Below are positions 1 to 8,980 of a stretch of DNA of 64,000 bases, piece by piece (the stretch's first letter is position 1; the number at the start of each line of letters is the position of its first letter). This DNA comes from Micromonospora sp. PLK6-60 (GTDB taxonomy: Bacteria > Actinomycetota > Actinomycetes > Mycobacteriales > Micromonosporaceae), in contig NZ_JAIOAA010000014.1 in NCBI RefSeq assembly GCF_019890675.1, forward strand, positions 85,561-149,560, read 5' to 3'. A model generated the notes under the pieces. The model was not told where the DNA came from and made no database searches. It saw only the letters and a list, made by a program, of their open reading frames with translations. A program made the translations under genes and the position numbers.

Positions 1-1332
1 GAACCGTTCGAACACCTCGTCGCGCAGCTCGGGCGGCACCCCGGGGCCGTCGTCGGCGACGCTGAGCTCCACCGCGCCGTCCACCCGGGCCAGTCGGGTG
101 GTGACCGTGGTGCCCGGCGGGGTGTGCACCCGGGCGTTCGCCAGCAGGTTCGCCACCACCTGGTGCAGCCGCGCGGCGTCGCCGGGCACGTCGACCACCT
201 CGTCGGGCAGGTCCAGCCGCCACCGGTGCCCGGGCCCGGCGACGTGCGCGTCGGCGACCGCCTCGACGACCAGCGCCGTGAGGTCGACCGGCTCGGTGAC
301 CAGCGGCCGGCCGGCGTCGAGGCGGGCCAGCAGCAGCAGGTCGTCGACGAGCCCGGTCATCCGGGTGCTGGCCGACTCCACCCGGCGCAGCGCGAGCGCC
401 ACGTCGGGCGGCACCCGGTCCCGGCCGCGCCGGGCCACCTCCGCGTAGCCGCGGATCGCCGCCAGCGGCGTACGCAGCTCGTGGCTGGCGTCGGCGACGA
501 ACTGGCGGACCCGGGTCTCGCTGGCCTGCCGGGCGGTGAGCGCGGCGGCGACGTGCCCCAGCATCCGGTTCAGCGCCGCGCCCACCTGCCCGACCTCGGT
601 GCGCGGGTCGGCGTCGGGCACCCGCACGGACAGGGCCACCTCGCCCCGGTCCAGGGGCAGCTCGGTGACCCGGGTGGCGGTGGCGGCCACCCGGTTGAGC
701 GGGCGCAGCGTGGCCCGCACGATCAGCGCGCCGAGGCTGCCCGCCACCAGCAGGCCGGCCGTCACCACCCCGGCCTGCGCCACCAGCATCCACCAGACGG
801 TCTGCTGGACCCCGGTCAGCGGGTACGCCACGGCGATGACGTCGCCGTCCGGCGCGGTGCGGGCCACCGCCCGGTAGTCGCCGCGCTCGCCGAGGTCGAC
901 GGTGCGGGGCCGCCCGTCGCGGGGCAGCCCGGTCAACGGGGCGACCGCGTCGACGGGCAGGTCGGCCAGCTCGCCGTCGGCGGTGCGGATCCGTGCCCGG
1001 GTGTCCCCGTCGGCGATCCGGACGGCCACCGAGCCCACCGGGAACCCGGGCGGCGGCTCCGCCGCCCGCTGCGCGCCGAGGGGCCACTGCCGGTCCCGGT
1101 CGGGCCGCAGCCACGGGGGCAGCTCGCCGCGGCGCCCGTTGTCCAGGGTGATCTGCTCGTCGACCCGGGCGATCAGGAAGTGCCGCAGGGCGACGGTGGT
1201 GAGCCCGCCGATGCCGATGCTGACCAGGGCGAGCAGCAGCACCACGGAGACCACCAGGCGCCGCCGCAGCGACCAGCCGGCCAGCCAGCGCCGCAGCCGC
1301 CCGAGCCGGTCACTCCGCGGGCTTGAGGACAT
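1..1332 (-). CDS. Sensor histidine kinase, HAMP/HisKA type (3' end cut by window edge)
   Basis: Membrane sensor kinase of a two-component system, read on the minus strand and cut off inside the ATPase domain. The start ATG at 1332 overlaps the end of the response regulator by 23 bp, and its frame gives a basic N-terminus, a membrane segment at about residues 17-40, an extracytoplasmic domain and a second membrane segment near 781-720. An H-box SHELRTPL near 500-480 follows a HAMP-like linker, and an N-box and the G1 motif DDGPGVP lie near position 50. The C-terminal F and G2 boxes are outside the window. It is translationally coupled to the regulator upstream, so the two are very probably a cognate pair. 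The stimulus cannot be read from the sequence. Confidence 0.9.
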   Translation of the reverse strand, partial: MSSSPRSDRLGRLRRWLAGWSLRRRLVVSVVLLLALVSIGIGGLTTVALRHFLIARVDEQITLDNGRRGELPPWLRPDRDRQWPLGAQRAAEPPPGFPVGSVAVRIADGDTRARIRTADGELADLPVDAVAPLTGLPRDGRPRTVDLGERGDYRAVARTAPDGDVIAVAYPLTGVQQTVWWMLVAQAGVVTAGLLVAGSLGALIVRATLRPLNRVAATATRVTELPLDRGEVALSVRVPDADPRTEVGQVGAALNRMLGHVAAALTARQASETRVRQFVADASHELRTPLAAIRGYAEVARRGRDRVPPDVALALRRVESASTRMTGLVDDLLLLARLDAGRPLVTEPVDLTALVVEAVADAHVAGPGHRWRLDLPDEVVDVPGDAARLHQVVANLLANARVHTPPGTTVTTRLARVDGAVELSVADDGPGVPPELRDEVFERF

Positions 1333-2056
1333 ACCCGGCGCCCCGCAGGGTGTGGATCATCGGTGCCCGGCCCGCGTCGATCTTCTTGCGCAGGTACGAG
1401 ATGTAGAGCTCGACGACGTTGGCCTGGCCGCCGAAGTCGTAGCTCCAGACCCGGTCGAGGATCTGCGCCTTGCTCAGCACCCGGCGCGGGTTGCGCATCA
1501 GGTACCGCAGCAGTTCGAACTCGGTGGCGGTCAGGGTGATCAACTGCCCGTCCCGGCGGACCTCGTGGCTGTCCTCGTCCAGGCTCAGGTCGCCGACGGT
1601 GAGCACGGCGTCCTCCCGGGCGGCGACCGCGAAGCCGGAGCGGCGCAGCAGCGCCCGCAACCGGGCGATCACCTCCTCCAGGCTGAACGGCTTGGTGACG
1701 TAGTCGTCGCCGCCGACGGTGAGCCCGGCGACCCGCTCCTCGACGGCGTCCCGGGCGGTCAGGAAGAGCACCGGCACGGTGGGGCTCTGCTCGCGCAGCC
1801 GGCGCAGCACCTGGAACCCGTCCAGATCCGGCAGCATGACGTCGAGGACCACCGCGTCCGGCTGGAACTGCCGGGCCGCGCTCAGCGCGGCCGTCCCGTC
1901 GCCCGCGCTGCGCACCTGCCAGCCCTCGTAGCGCAGCGCCATCGAGAGCAGGTCGGTGAGGGTGGGCTCGTCGTCGACCACCAGCACCCGCACTGGCTCA
2001 CCGTCGGGTCGGCGCAGCTCGATCCGGCCCTGCGCGGCCTGCCCCTCCATGACCAT
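1310..2056 (-). CDS. OmpR/PhoB-family response regulator
   Basis: DNA-binding partner of the adjacent histidine kinase. The receiver domain occupies about residues 22-135 with acidic pocket DDE at 28-30, phospho-acceptor Asp72 in LDVMLPDLDG, and the conserved Lys122 in VTKPF. A winged-helix effector domain fills residues 150-246, ending in the usual IHTLRGAGYVL signature of this family. Length (248 aa) is slightly longer than usual because of about 20 extra N-terminal residues. The ATG at 2056 has no strong Shine-Dalgarno, and an internal GTG just before the receiver domain is a possible alternative start. Confidence 0.93.
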   Translation of the reverse strand: MVMEGQAAQGRIELRRPDGEPVRVLVVDDEPTLTDLLSMALRYEGWQVRSAGDGTAALSAARQFQPDAVVLDVMLPDLDGFQVLRRLREQSPTVPVLFLTARDAVEERVAGLTVGGDDYVTKPFSLEEVIARLRALLRRSGFAVAAREDAVLTVGDLSLDEDSHEVRRDGQLITLTATEFELLRYLMRNPRRVLSKAQILDRVWSYDFGGQANVVELYISYLRKKIDAGRAPMIHTLRGAGYVLKPAE

Positions 2057-2126
2057 GCCCCCATCGTCGGCCCGCTCCCTGTGCCGCGCCTCTGCGGCGC
2101 CTGTGTGCCCGCTGTACGGGGTCCGG

Positions 2127-2360
2127 CTACTCGCCGGCGCCGAGCGGGTAGGTGTGCACGAACCGCATCGTCCAGCCGCCGGCCGGGTCCGGGCGGTCCC
2201 GCTCGTAGAGGTGGTCGGGGCCGGTGCCGCCCGCCGGTGCCGGGCCGTCCGGATGCCGCAGCACCCAGCGGGGCGGCGGGCCGCCGTCCGCCTCGGCGGG
2301 CAGCGTCCGGACCAGGTCGTGGGCCGGCCCGCCGACGAACCGTACGCGCACCTCAGCCAT
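2127..2360 (-). CDS. Small conserved-looking hypothetical protein (77 aa)
   Basis: Seventy-seven residue soluble protein with no signal peptide or membrane segment. It opens with an amphipathic stretch VRVRFVGGPAHD, has a proline/glycine-rich middle and ends TMRFVHTYPLG. Aromatic and charged residues are distributed as in real small proteins, and the third-position GC pattern fits coding on this strand. It lies between the two-component system and the divergent Ser/Thr kinase at 2550. No known family was recognised. Confidence 0.6.
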   Translation of the reverse strand: MAEVRVRFVGGPAHDLVRTLPAEADGGPPPRWVLRHPDGPAPAGGTGPDHLYERDRPDPAGGWTMRFVHTYPLGAGE

Positions 2361-2549
2361 CGTCGACCACCGTCCGTCGCGACGCCGACACCCCGGGTGA
2401 CGCCGGCCCTGCCCGCACGCTACCGCAGCGCCGGCCCGCCCTCCGCCGACCCGCACGCAGAACGGTTTGCCCTGCTCGCGGCCCGGGTATCGGGTCCGGC
2501 AGCGCCGGCTGCGGGCCGGCGGGAACGGGCACGACGACGAGGAGCACCG

Positions 2550-3497
<948 letters not shown>

Positions 3498-3566
3498 GCT
3501 GGGCGGACGCGCCGTTTCACCGGTGCCGGGCCGGGTAGCCGTCGGGTCGACGACGGGAGGAACGCC

Positions 3567-3992
3567 ATGCCGGATCCCAGTTCCTGGCTGCACGAGGCCA
3601 CGGCGACCGCCGCGGGAGGTCACGTACGCACCGACGACGGCGGGCTGTCCACGGCGCTGGCGTCCCCGTTGGCGCCGCACTGCACCGGGCTGACCCCGGA
3701 GCAGCTGCTCGCCGCGGCGTTCGCGTCCTGCCTGCACCACGCGGCGGTGGAGGTCGCGGGCGAGATCACCGACGAGGCGCACACCGTCCAGGTGACCGCC
3801 GAGGCGAGGCTGGGGCGCGACGACGACGGCCGGTACCGCGCCGACGTGCACGCGTCGATCTCCTCGGCCGGGCTGACCCGGGAGCAGTTGGCCACCCTGG
3901 TCGAGCACGCGGACCGGCTCTGGCCCTTCTCCAGCGGGGACAGCACCCGGCACCGGTTGACCGTCGCTGCGGCGGAGAACGGCCGGCACTGA
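3567..3992 (+). CDS. OsmC/Ohr-family protein with only one of the two redox cysteines
   Basis: OsmC-fold protein (141 aa). In the Ohr/OsmC family two cysteines reduce organic hydroperoxides. The first is present: Cys55 in TPEQLLAAAFASCLH. The second normally sits in a CPYS-type motif near the end; here the aligned stretch reads LWPFSSG, so the resolving cysteine is replaced by Trp. Cys39 is a further cysteine but not at a family catalytic position. The protein may therefore be a one-Cys peroxidase, or a binding or salvage protein that kept the fold. A good AGGAGG-like Shine-Dalgarno (GGGAGGAA) precedes the ATG. It follows the kinase by 69 bp on the same strand. Confidence 0.85.
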   Translation: MPDPSSWLHEATATAAGGHVRTDDGGLSTALASPLAPHCTGLTPEQLLAAAFASCLHHAAVEVAGEITDEAHTVQVTAEARLGRDDDGRYRADVHASISSAGLTREQLATLVEHADRLWPFSSGDSTRHRLTVAAAENGRH

Positions 3993-4010
3993 GCCGGCGG
4001 GCGCCGCTGG

Positions 4011-4967
4011 TCAGCGGAAACCGGCGGTCACCGCCCGATGGTCGCTGTCCGGGGTGGCCAGCACGCCGGCGGTGGTGGGGGTGAGCCCCCGATAGAGCAC
4101 GTGGTCGGGGCGGGTCAGCGGCAGCCGGGCCGGCCAGGTGAAACCGAAGCCCCGGCCGGCGTCCGCCTGGGCGTCACGCAGCAGCCGGCCGAGCGGCCGG
4201 AAGGACCGGTCGGTGCTGGCCGTGTTGAGGTCGCCGAGCACGACCAGCCGCGGCGCCGGATCCGCCCGTACGGCCGCGGCCAGCGCCTCGACGGTGCCGT
4301 CGCGGGTGGTGGTCTGCCCGGCGCGGGCCGACCCGAGGTGGGCCACGTACACCGTGACGTCCCCGCCGGGCGCGGCGACCACGGCCCGCAGGGCCCGGGT
4401 CCAGCCCAACCCGGTGTCCACCCCGTCCTCGGCGCGGATCGGGTAGCGGCTGTACAGCGCGACGGTGGAGACGGCCGCGCGGTGCGGGTACCGGGCGGCC
4501 AGCGGCGCGGCGATTCGGCCGTCGTCGGCGACCTCCTGCAGGGCGATCAGATCCGGTTCGGTGCGCAGCAGCGCGGCGACGGTGGCCGCCGGGTCGGGAT
4601 TGTCGGCGCGCAGGTTCTGGCTGGCCACCCGGAGCCCGGTGGGCTCGCCGGAGGCGCGGGACGGCAACCAGGCGGCCCCGTGCTGGACCGACCAGATCAC
4701 CGCGGGGAGCAGTACGGCGACCAGGGCCCACCGCGAGCGGCGCAGCACCGCGGCCAGCGCCAGCGGCGGCACGGCCAGCCCGAGCAGCGGGGTGGCGCTG
4801 TCCAGCAGGCTGCCGAAGCCCCGCACGTTGGGCACCAGGCCGTGGCCCACCAGGACGGCGGCGAGCAGCACGGCGAGCACGCCGACGACCAGGCCGCGCG
4901 CCGGCCGCCGGGCCCGCTCGCGGTCCGGGGCGGGCTCGTCGAGCACGCCGCCGATCACCGCCCGCAT
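4011..4967 (-). CDS. Membrane-anchored endonuclease/exonuclease/phosphatase-family protein
   Basis: 318 aa protein with three hydrophobic segments (about residues 25-42, 58-74 and 79-95) followed by an EEP-superfamily catalytic domain. Metal and catalytic residues are visible: Asn118 in VASQNLR, Glu145 in LIALQEV, the GDLN motif in VVLGDLNTAS, and the terminal DSDHRAV. Known members of this actinobacterial architecture are extracytoplasmic phosphodiesterases or phosphatases of unknown substrate. It is convergent with the OsmC gene with an 18-bp gap. The ATG at 4967 was chosen because the hydrophobic region starts about 24 residues later. Confidence 0.85.
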   Translation of the reverse strand: MRAVIGGVLDEPAPDRERARRPARGLVVGVLAVLLAAVLVGHGLVPNVRGFGSLLDSATPLLGLAVPPLALAAVLRRSRWALVAVLLPAVIWSVQHGAAWLPSRASGEPTGLRVASQNLRADNPDPAATVAALLRTEPDLIALQEVADDGRIAAPLAARYPHRAAVSTVALYSRYPIRAEDGVDTGLGWTRALRAVVAAPGGDVTVYVAHLGSARAGQTTTRDGTVEALAAAVRADPAPRLVVLGDLNTASTDRSFRPLGRLLRDAQADAGRGFGFTWPARLPLTRPDHVLYRGLTPTTAGVLATPDSDHRAVTAGFR

Positions 4968-5091
4968 GCGCTGCGGGGCCGACGGGCCCTCCCCGGGTCG
5001 GTGCGGGGCCCCTCCCCCGAACGGACGATCGGGACGTTGGCCGCATTCGATACGATCGCGCGCACCCTTCCTCCCAGCGAATCATCGTTTA

Positions 5092-5105
5092 ACCGGAATT
5101 CCGGT
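5092..5105. promoter_or_regulatory. 14-bp perfect palindrome in divergent intergenic region
   Basis: ACCGGAATTCCGGT is a perfect 14-bp dyad in a locally AT-richer spacer (4968-5228) between the EEP gene and the secreted protein at 5229. Its position between divergent genes suggests an operator, but no cognate regulator is adjacent. The remainder of the spacer shows no recognisable gene. Confidence 0.35.
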
Positions 5106-5228
5106 CATGTTTGCTTAGCCGGCTTCGTGGTCTACCGAGGGTAATGACGGGCCGGATCATGGCAAATTGTGTCGCATCCCACCAACTACCCCGATGGCAA
5201 GGGCGAAGAACCTCTCTAGGTTCGGCGG

Positions 5229-6080
5229 GTGCATCCCGACGACTCCCCTGAGCAGAAGCAGCCCGCCACGCGACCGGCCAGCCGTTCGACCGATGCCCCC
5301 TCCCCCGAAAGGCGGGTGGGTCGCCACCGCGTCCCGGAGCCGCCCCGGCGGGCGCTGGTGCGCTCCGCCCCGTTCCGGGTGGCCCTGGCCACCGGGGTGA
5401 CCTGCGCGCTGGGCGCGGCGGCCTTCGCCGGCGCCGGTCTCGGGGACGCCGAGGAGACCCCCCACGACCCGCTGCGGGAGGCGATGGCCGAGCGGGCCGC
5501 CACCGCGGCGGACCAGCCGGCCTCCCGGTCCCTGGACCGCGCGGCCGTGCGGCTGCCACCCGCCGCCACCGGCTCACCGACGCCCGCGCCGAAGCCCACC
5601 ACCCACCGGGCGATCCCGCGCAAGCCGGTCCCGCCGGGCCCGCCCCGACCGGTCGCCGGGCTCGACCAGGCGCAGATGAACAACGCCAAGGTCATCGTCG
5701 ACGTCGGCCGCGGCCTCAAGATGCCCCGCCGGGCCCTGGTGGTGGCGCTCTCCACCGCCATGCAGGAGAGCGACCTGCACAATCTCGCCAGCGAGGTGGT
5801 GCCGGAATCCCGCCGGTACCCGCACCAGGGCACCGGCGCCGACCACGACTCGGTGGGCCTGTTCCAGCAGCGGCCGAGCAGCGGCTGGGGCACGGTGCGC
5901 CAACTGATGGACCCGAAGTACGCGGCCCGGGCGTTCTACCTCGCCCTGCGGGAGGTCCCCGGCTGGCAGGACCTCAGCGTGACCGCGGCGGCCCAGGCGG
6001 TCCAAATCTCCGCCTTCCCGAACGCGTACGCCCCGCACGAGCGGCGGGCCACCACCGTGGTCGCCGCCCTGCTGGTCTGA
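5229..6080 (+). CDS. Exported protein with lysozyme/transglycosylase-like C-terminal domain
   Basis: 283 aa. A charged cytoplasmic N-terminus is followed by one membrane segment or uncleaved signal (about residues 47-73, FRVALATGVTCALGAAAFAG). A low-complexity Pro/Ala linker to about residue 145 leads to a compact C-terminal domain. That domain contains ALSTAMQESDLHNL with a candidate catalytic Glu, then DHDSVGLFQQRPSSGWG and a run of aromatic residues, resembling lysozyme-fold peptidoglycan hydrolases of actinobacteria. Function is inferred from these motifs only. The start GTG at 5229 lacks a strong ribosome site. Confidence 0.75.
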   Translation: MHPDDSPEQKQPATRPASRSTDAPSPERRVGRHRVPEPPRRALVRSAPFRVALATGVTCALGAAAFAGAGLGDAEETPHDPLREAMAERAATAADQPASRSLDRAAVRLPPAATGSPTPAPKPTTHRAIPRKPVPPGPPRPVAGLDQAQMNNAKVIVDVGRGLKMPRRALVVALSTAMQESDLHNLASEVVPESRRYPHQGTGADHDSVGLFQQRPSSGWGTVRQLMDPKYAARAFYLALREVPGWQDLSVTAAAQAVQISAFPNAYAPHERRATTVVAALLV

Positions 6081-6114
6081 CCCGGGGGCGGCACGCTCGC
6101 CCCGCTGCGGACCG

Positions 6115-6237
6115 ACATGCCGCATGTCGCGCCGTCACGGCCCACGGAAGGCCCCACATGCCGCACGTCGTGCCCTCAGGGACCACGGAAGGGCCGACGT
6201 GCCGCATGTCGTGCCGTCACGGCCCACATTCCGCGTG
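6115..6237. repeat. Tandem 41-bp repeat, about three units
   Basis: Units begin at 6115, 6156 and 6197, each 41 bp. Each starts with a short dyad such as ACATGCCGCATGT, followed by GTGCCGTCACGGCCCA-like sequence and then CGGAAGGCCCC. Unit 3 degenerates after about 30 bases. Related arrays with the same 41-bp period lie near 19871 and 46157. It occupies the convergent gap between 6080 and 6294 and may also act as a transcription end. Confidence 0.8.
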
Positions 6238-6293
6238 CCGCGCCCCGGCCCACTCGGGGGGCCGCGCCCGGCCGTCTCGCGGGAGTGCCCGGG

Positions 6294-6851
6294 TCAGGCG
6301 ACTCGCGCGTCCGGCTCCGGCTCCACCGGGGCGTCCGTGGCGCCAGCGGCGACCCGGGTCGCCGGCACCCCGGCCGCGGCGGTCGGGGTGTCCACCGGCA
6401 CGGTGACACCGGAGAGCAACTGTTCGGCCCGGGCCGCCCGCCGCCGGCGCTCGTCGAGGGCCGCCTCGAACTCCCGGCGCGCCCGCACCGCCTCGGCGTA
6501 GGCCCGCTCGCGCACCTGACGGGCCTCCTCACGGGCGGATTCGAGCTCCTGGCGGGCCGCGGCGAGAATCTCCGCCGCCTCCCGCCGGACGCCCGGGGCG
6601 TGGCGCTGGACCGCCCGGCGGTCGACGGATCCGGGGTCGACCCGCCGATCGGGATCGGCGGCGATCCCGCCCCGGCGCGCCAGCCCGGCCCGCAGCAGGA
6701 CCGCCTCCCGCCGGAGCTGGTCCCACTCCTGTCCGGCGGCGGCCAGCCGCTCCAGCCGCGCGACGAGCCGGCTCAGCCGCGCGTCCACCTCGTCGAGGCA
6801 GGAGTCCACCTGCCGCTGGTCGTAGCCGATCTCAACGACCGAGAATTCCAT
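6294..6851 (-). CDS. DivIVA-like coiled-coil protein
   Basis: 185 aa starting MEFSVVEIGYDQRQVDS. The N-terminal GYDQRQVDSCLDEVDARL resembles the membrane-binding GYD-x2-QVD motif of DivIVA/Wag31-type proteins, which mark curved membranes and poles. Residues 30-150 are rich in Arg, Glu and Ala with heptad-like spacing, predicting a long coiled coil, and the last 35 residues are a disordered Ala/Pro/Glu tail. The Wag31 of this organism would be expected next to ftsZ, so this is a paralogue or septosolenoid-like accessory protein. The ATG at 6851 is preferred over an upstream in-frame start because GGGGGG lies upstream and the motif begins there. Confidence 0.72.
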   Translation of the reverse strand: MEFSVVEIGYDQRQVDSCLDEVDARLSRLVARLERLAAAGQEWDQLRREAVLLRAGLARRGGIAADPDRRVDPGSVDRRAVQRHAPGVRREAAEILAAARQELESAREEARQVRERAYAEAVRARREFEAALDERRRRAARAEQLLSGVTVPVDTPTAAAGVPATRVAAGATDAPVEPEPDARVA

Positions 6852-6983
6852 GCTGTCGCCCCCCAGGCAGCTGATGTCGATCCGCCACCTGTCGATCCTC
6901 GACGGCGCGGGCCCGGGGCGCGGGGATTTGAGAAAAATATTCACTATCCGCGTGCCGGCCGGCGGCATCGCGCAGCGGAACCG

Positions 6984-7430
6984 TCAGGCGCGCTTGGGGA
7001 GCACGACCACCCGGCCGAAGAACTCGTCAATGCGGTGCACCACGTCGTTGAAGTCGTCCAGGTCGATCGGCTTCGTCACGTACGCGTTGGCCTGGAGGGT
7101 GTAGCTGCCGACGATGTCGGTGTCGGCGTTGGAGGTGGTCAGCACCACGATCGGGATGGTTCGCAGGTCCTCGTCCCGCTTGACCTCGCCGAGCACCTGG
7201 CGACCGTCCATCCGCGGCATGTTCAGGTCGAGCAGGATCACGTCGGGCCGGTGCGCCTCGGCGTGCCGTCCGGTCCGCCGGAGGAACTCCATCGCCTCCT
7301 GGCCGTCGTTGACCACGTCGATGACCTTGTTGACGTCGGAGTCGGCCAGGGCCTCCTCGATCATCAGCACGTCGCCCGGGTCGTCGTCCACCACGAGGAT
7401 GCGAACCGGGTTCGGGGCACCTGCGCGCAT
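6984..7430 (-). CDS. Single-domain response regulator (Rcp1/CheY-like)
   Basis: 148 aa receiver-only protein. It has the acidic pocket VVDDDPGD, phospho-acceptor Asp in ILLDLNMPRMDG, the Thr of VVLTTSNADTD and the Lys of VTKPIDLDDF. This pattern, with DPGDVLMIEEAL and a C-terminal FNDVVHRIDEFF helix, is typical of Rcp1-type regulators that receive phosphate from photoreceptor or hybrid kinases. No output domain is present, so it would act by protein-protein contact. It stands at the head of a signalling cluster of STAS, PP2C and B12-binding proteins. The ATG at 7430 has AGGTG six bases upstream. Confidence 0.88.
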   Translation of the reverse strand: MRAGAPNPVRILVVDDDPGDVLMIEEALADSDVNKVIDVVNDGQEAMEFLRRTGRHAEAHRPDVILLDLNMPRMDGRQVLGEVKRDEDLRTIPIVVLTTSNADTDIVGSYTLQANAYVTKPIDLDDFNDVVHRIDEFFGRVVVLPKRA

Positions 7431-7499
7431 CGGAACACCTGTTTCTGTCGGGGAGGACGGAGGCAAACCGGTCGCTGCCGGCCGGGGAAATCTAGCCCA

Positions 7500-7847
7500 T
7501 CACGGTAGGGATCGCGAGGTGGGGTCGGCGGTGTCCGGGTCGTAGCTGAGCACCCCGACCAGACCGGTCACCTGGAGCACCCGGTGGACCCGGCCGGTCG
7601 CGCCGGTCACCCGCAGCCACCCGCCGTCGGCGGCGGCGAGGTTGTCGCCCCGGACGAAGGCGGCGATGCCCGTGGAGTCACAGAAGGTCAGCTCCGACAG
7701 GTCGATCAGGAGCTGGCGGGCGCCCTCGGCGGCGAGCCGGTCGATGGCGGCGTTGAGCTCGGGCGCGGTGCTCATGTCGAGCTCGCCGGCCAGCCGCAGC
7801 CGCGCCGTGCCTCCGTCGTGCGGGGCGTATGTGACGGTGAAGGTCAC
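7500..7847 (-). CDS. STAS-domain anti-sigma factor antagonist
   Basis: 115 aa, SpoIIAA/RsbV family. The phosphorylatable serine is in LTFCDSTGIAAFVRG, matching the DSTG/DSSG motif that is phosphorylated by RsbW-type kinases and dephosphorylated by PP2C phosphatases. The GTG at 7847 was chosen because GAGAGGGAA lies about five bases upstream; longer in-frame starts would overlap the preceding gene. A TATACT hexamer (minus strand, around 7900) in the 86-bp gap may be its -10 element. Confidence 0.88.
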   Translation of the reverse strand: MTFTVTYAPHDGGTARLRLAGELDMSTAPELNAAIDRLAAEGARQLLIDLSELTFCDSTGIAAFVRGDNLAAADGGWLRVTGATGRVHRVLQVTGLVGVLSYDPDTADPTSRSLP

Positions 7848-7933
7848 CGTGTTCCCTCTCGCTCCCACCGCAGGCGGACGCTTGCAGTGGGGCAAGTATA
7901 CGCAGGGCACCGGACAGTCCCGGTACCCGGCGA

Positions 7934-8980
7934 TCATCGTCCGGCGTGGCTCACCTCGGTGACCAGAGCCTCACCCGCGACGAGGAAGCGGCCGGCCCGG
8001 GGGAAGTCGTGCAGCGCCCGCCGGTAGTGCGACAGGGTCATCCCCACCGCCCCGGCCGGTACGCCCCGACTGGTCAGGATCTCCACCAGCCACCGTACGA
8101 ACTCGGTGAAGAGCGAGGCGTCGTCGACGTAGAGCGCCGCGGCCAGGAAGTCCACGATGTAGCCCAGGTCGCTGACGGTCGAGTCCAGCTGCGCCCCGGT
8201 GTAGGAGCTCATCCCGGGCACCCGGTCGCGCAGGTCGGCCAGCGCCGAGTCGATCAGCTCACCCCGCCGCTTGAGCAGGCCGCCGTATTCGTCGTCGGCG
8301 AGATGGGACAGCTCGGCCGGCGGCACCCGGCGCAGCGCCCGCTCGTCGGCCACCAGGTCGGCCGCGGTCGGCGCGTCCGGCGCCCAGGCCACCCCGAGCC
8401 GGCGCGCCCACCGCCCGTCCTCGCCGAAGCCCCGCCCGCCCACCACCACCGGCACGTCCGAGCGGCGGCACGCCTCGATCATCCGGTGCGCGTGCGGCAG
8501 GCGCATCGGCAACGCACAGGCCAGCGCCACCGCGTGCGCGTCGTGCCGGTGCAGGTACGACACCAGGTGCGCGACCGGCACGCTGGCGCCCAGGAAGGTG
8601 ACCTGCCAGCCGCGCAGCCGGAGCACCTCGGCCACCAGCCGGGGCGGCAGCGCGTGCCACTCACCGTCCATGCAGGCCACCACGACCCGGCCCCGGGTCG
8701 GCCGGGGGTTGGCCCGGCCGGCGATCGCCGCCACCACCCGCTCGCTGATGTGGGTGGCCGCGTGTTCCTGGGCCACGCTCCACTCGTTGCGCGCCCAGCG
8801 CTCGCCCACCTCGGCCTGCGCCGGGGCGACCAGGTCGAGCAGCACCCGCTCGGCCGGCACCCCCGCGTCGAGCAGCCCCCGCGCCACCTCGATCGCGGCG
8901 TACTCGTCGGCCTCGGCGAGGCAGTCCAGGTAGCGGGAAAAGGCCTGACCGGGATCGGTCTCGATGGCGGGCGCCGTCAC
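7934..8980 (-). CDS. Cobalamin-binding protein with Wx9EH light-sensor signature
   Basis: 348 aa soluble protein. Residues 10-90 form the helical cap that in CarH/LitR photoreceptors covers adenosylcobalamin; the exact Wx9EH signature is present (Trp62, Glu72, His73). Residues 95-205 form a B12-binding Rossmann domain with GEWH (His109 as likely lower axial ligand) and VVVGG. In canonical domains the ligand motif is (D/E)xHxxG; here the Gly is Pro. There is no MerR helix-turn-helix, so it is not a CarH repressor. Instead residues 225-345 are an all-alpha domain with SDLGYIVDFLAAALYVDDASLF, resembling RsbR-type N-terminal sensor domains. Its start overlaps the phosphatase stop by ATGA, so the two are co-translated. 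Likely a light or B12 input to partner switching. Confidence 0.85.
   Translation of the reverse strand: MTAPAIETDPGQAFSRYLDCLAEADEYAAIEVARGLLDAGVPAERVLLDLVAPAQAEVGERWARNEWSVAQEHAATHISERVVAAIAGRANPRPTRGRVVVACMDGEWHALPPRLVAEVLRLRGWQVTFLGASVPVAHLVSYLHRHDAHAVALACALPMRLPHAHRMIEACRRSDVPVVVGGRGFGEDGRWARRLGVAWAPDAPTAADLVADERALRRVPPAELSHLADDEYGGLLKRRGELIDSALADLRDRVPGMSSYTGAQLDSTVSDLGYIVDFLAAALYVDDASLFTEFVRWLVEILTSRGVPAGAVGMTLSHYRRALHDFPRAGRFLVAGEALVTEVSHAGR

Noticed and set aside
6115..6237. CRISPR array
   Set aside because: Units are directly adjacent 41-bp copies with no unique spacers and no cas genes.
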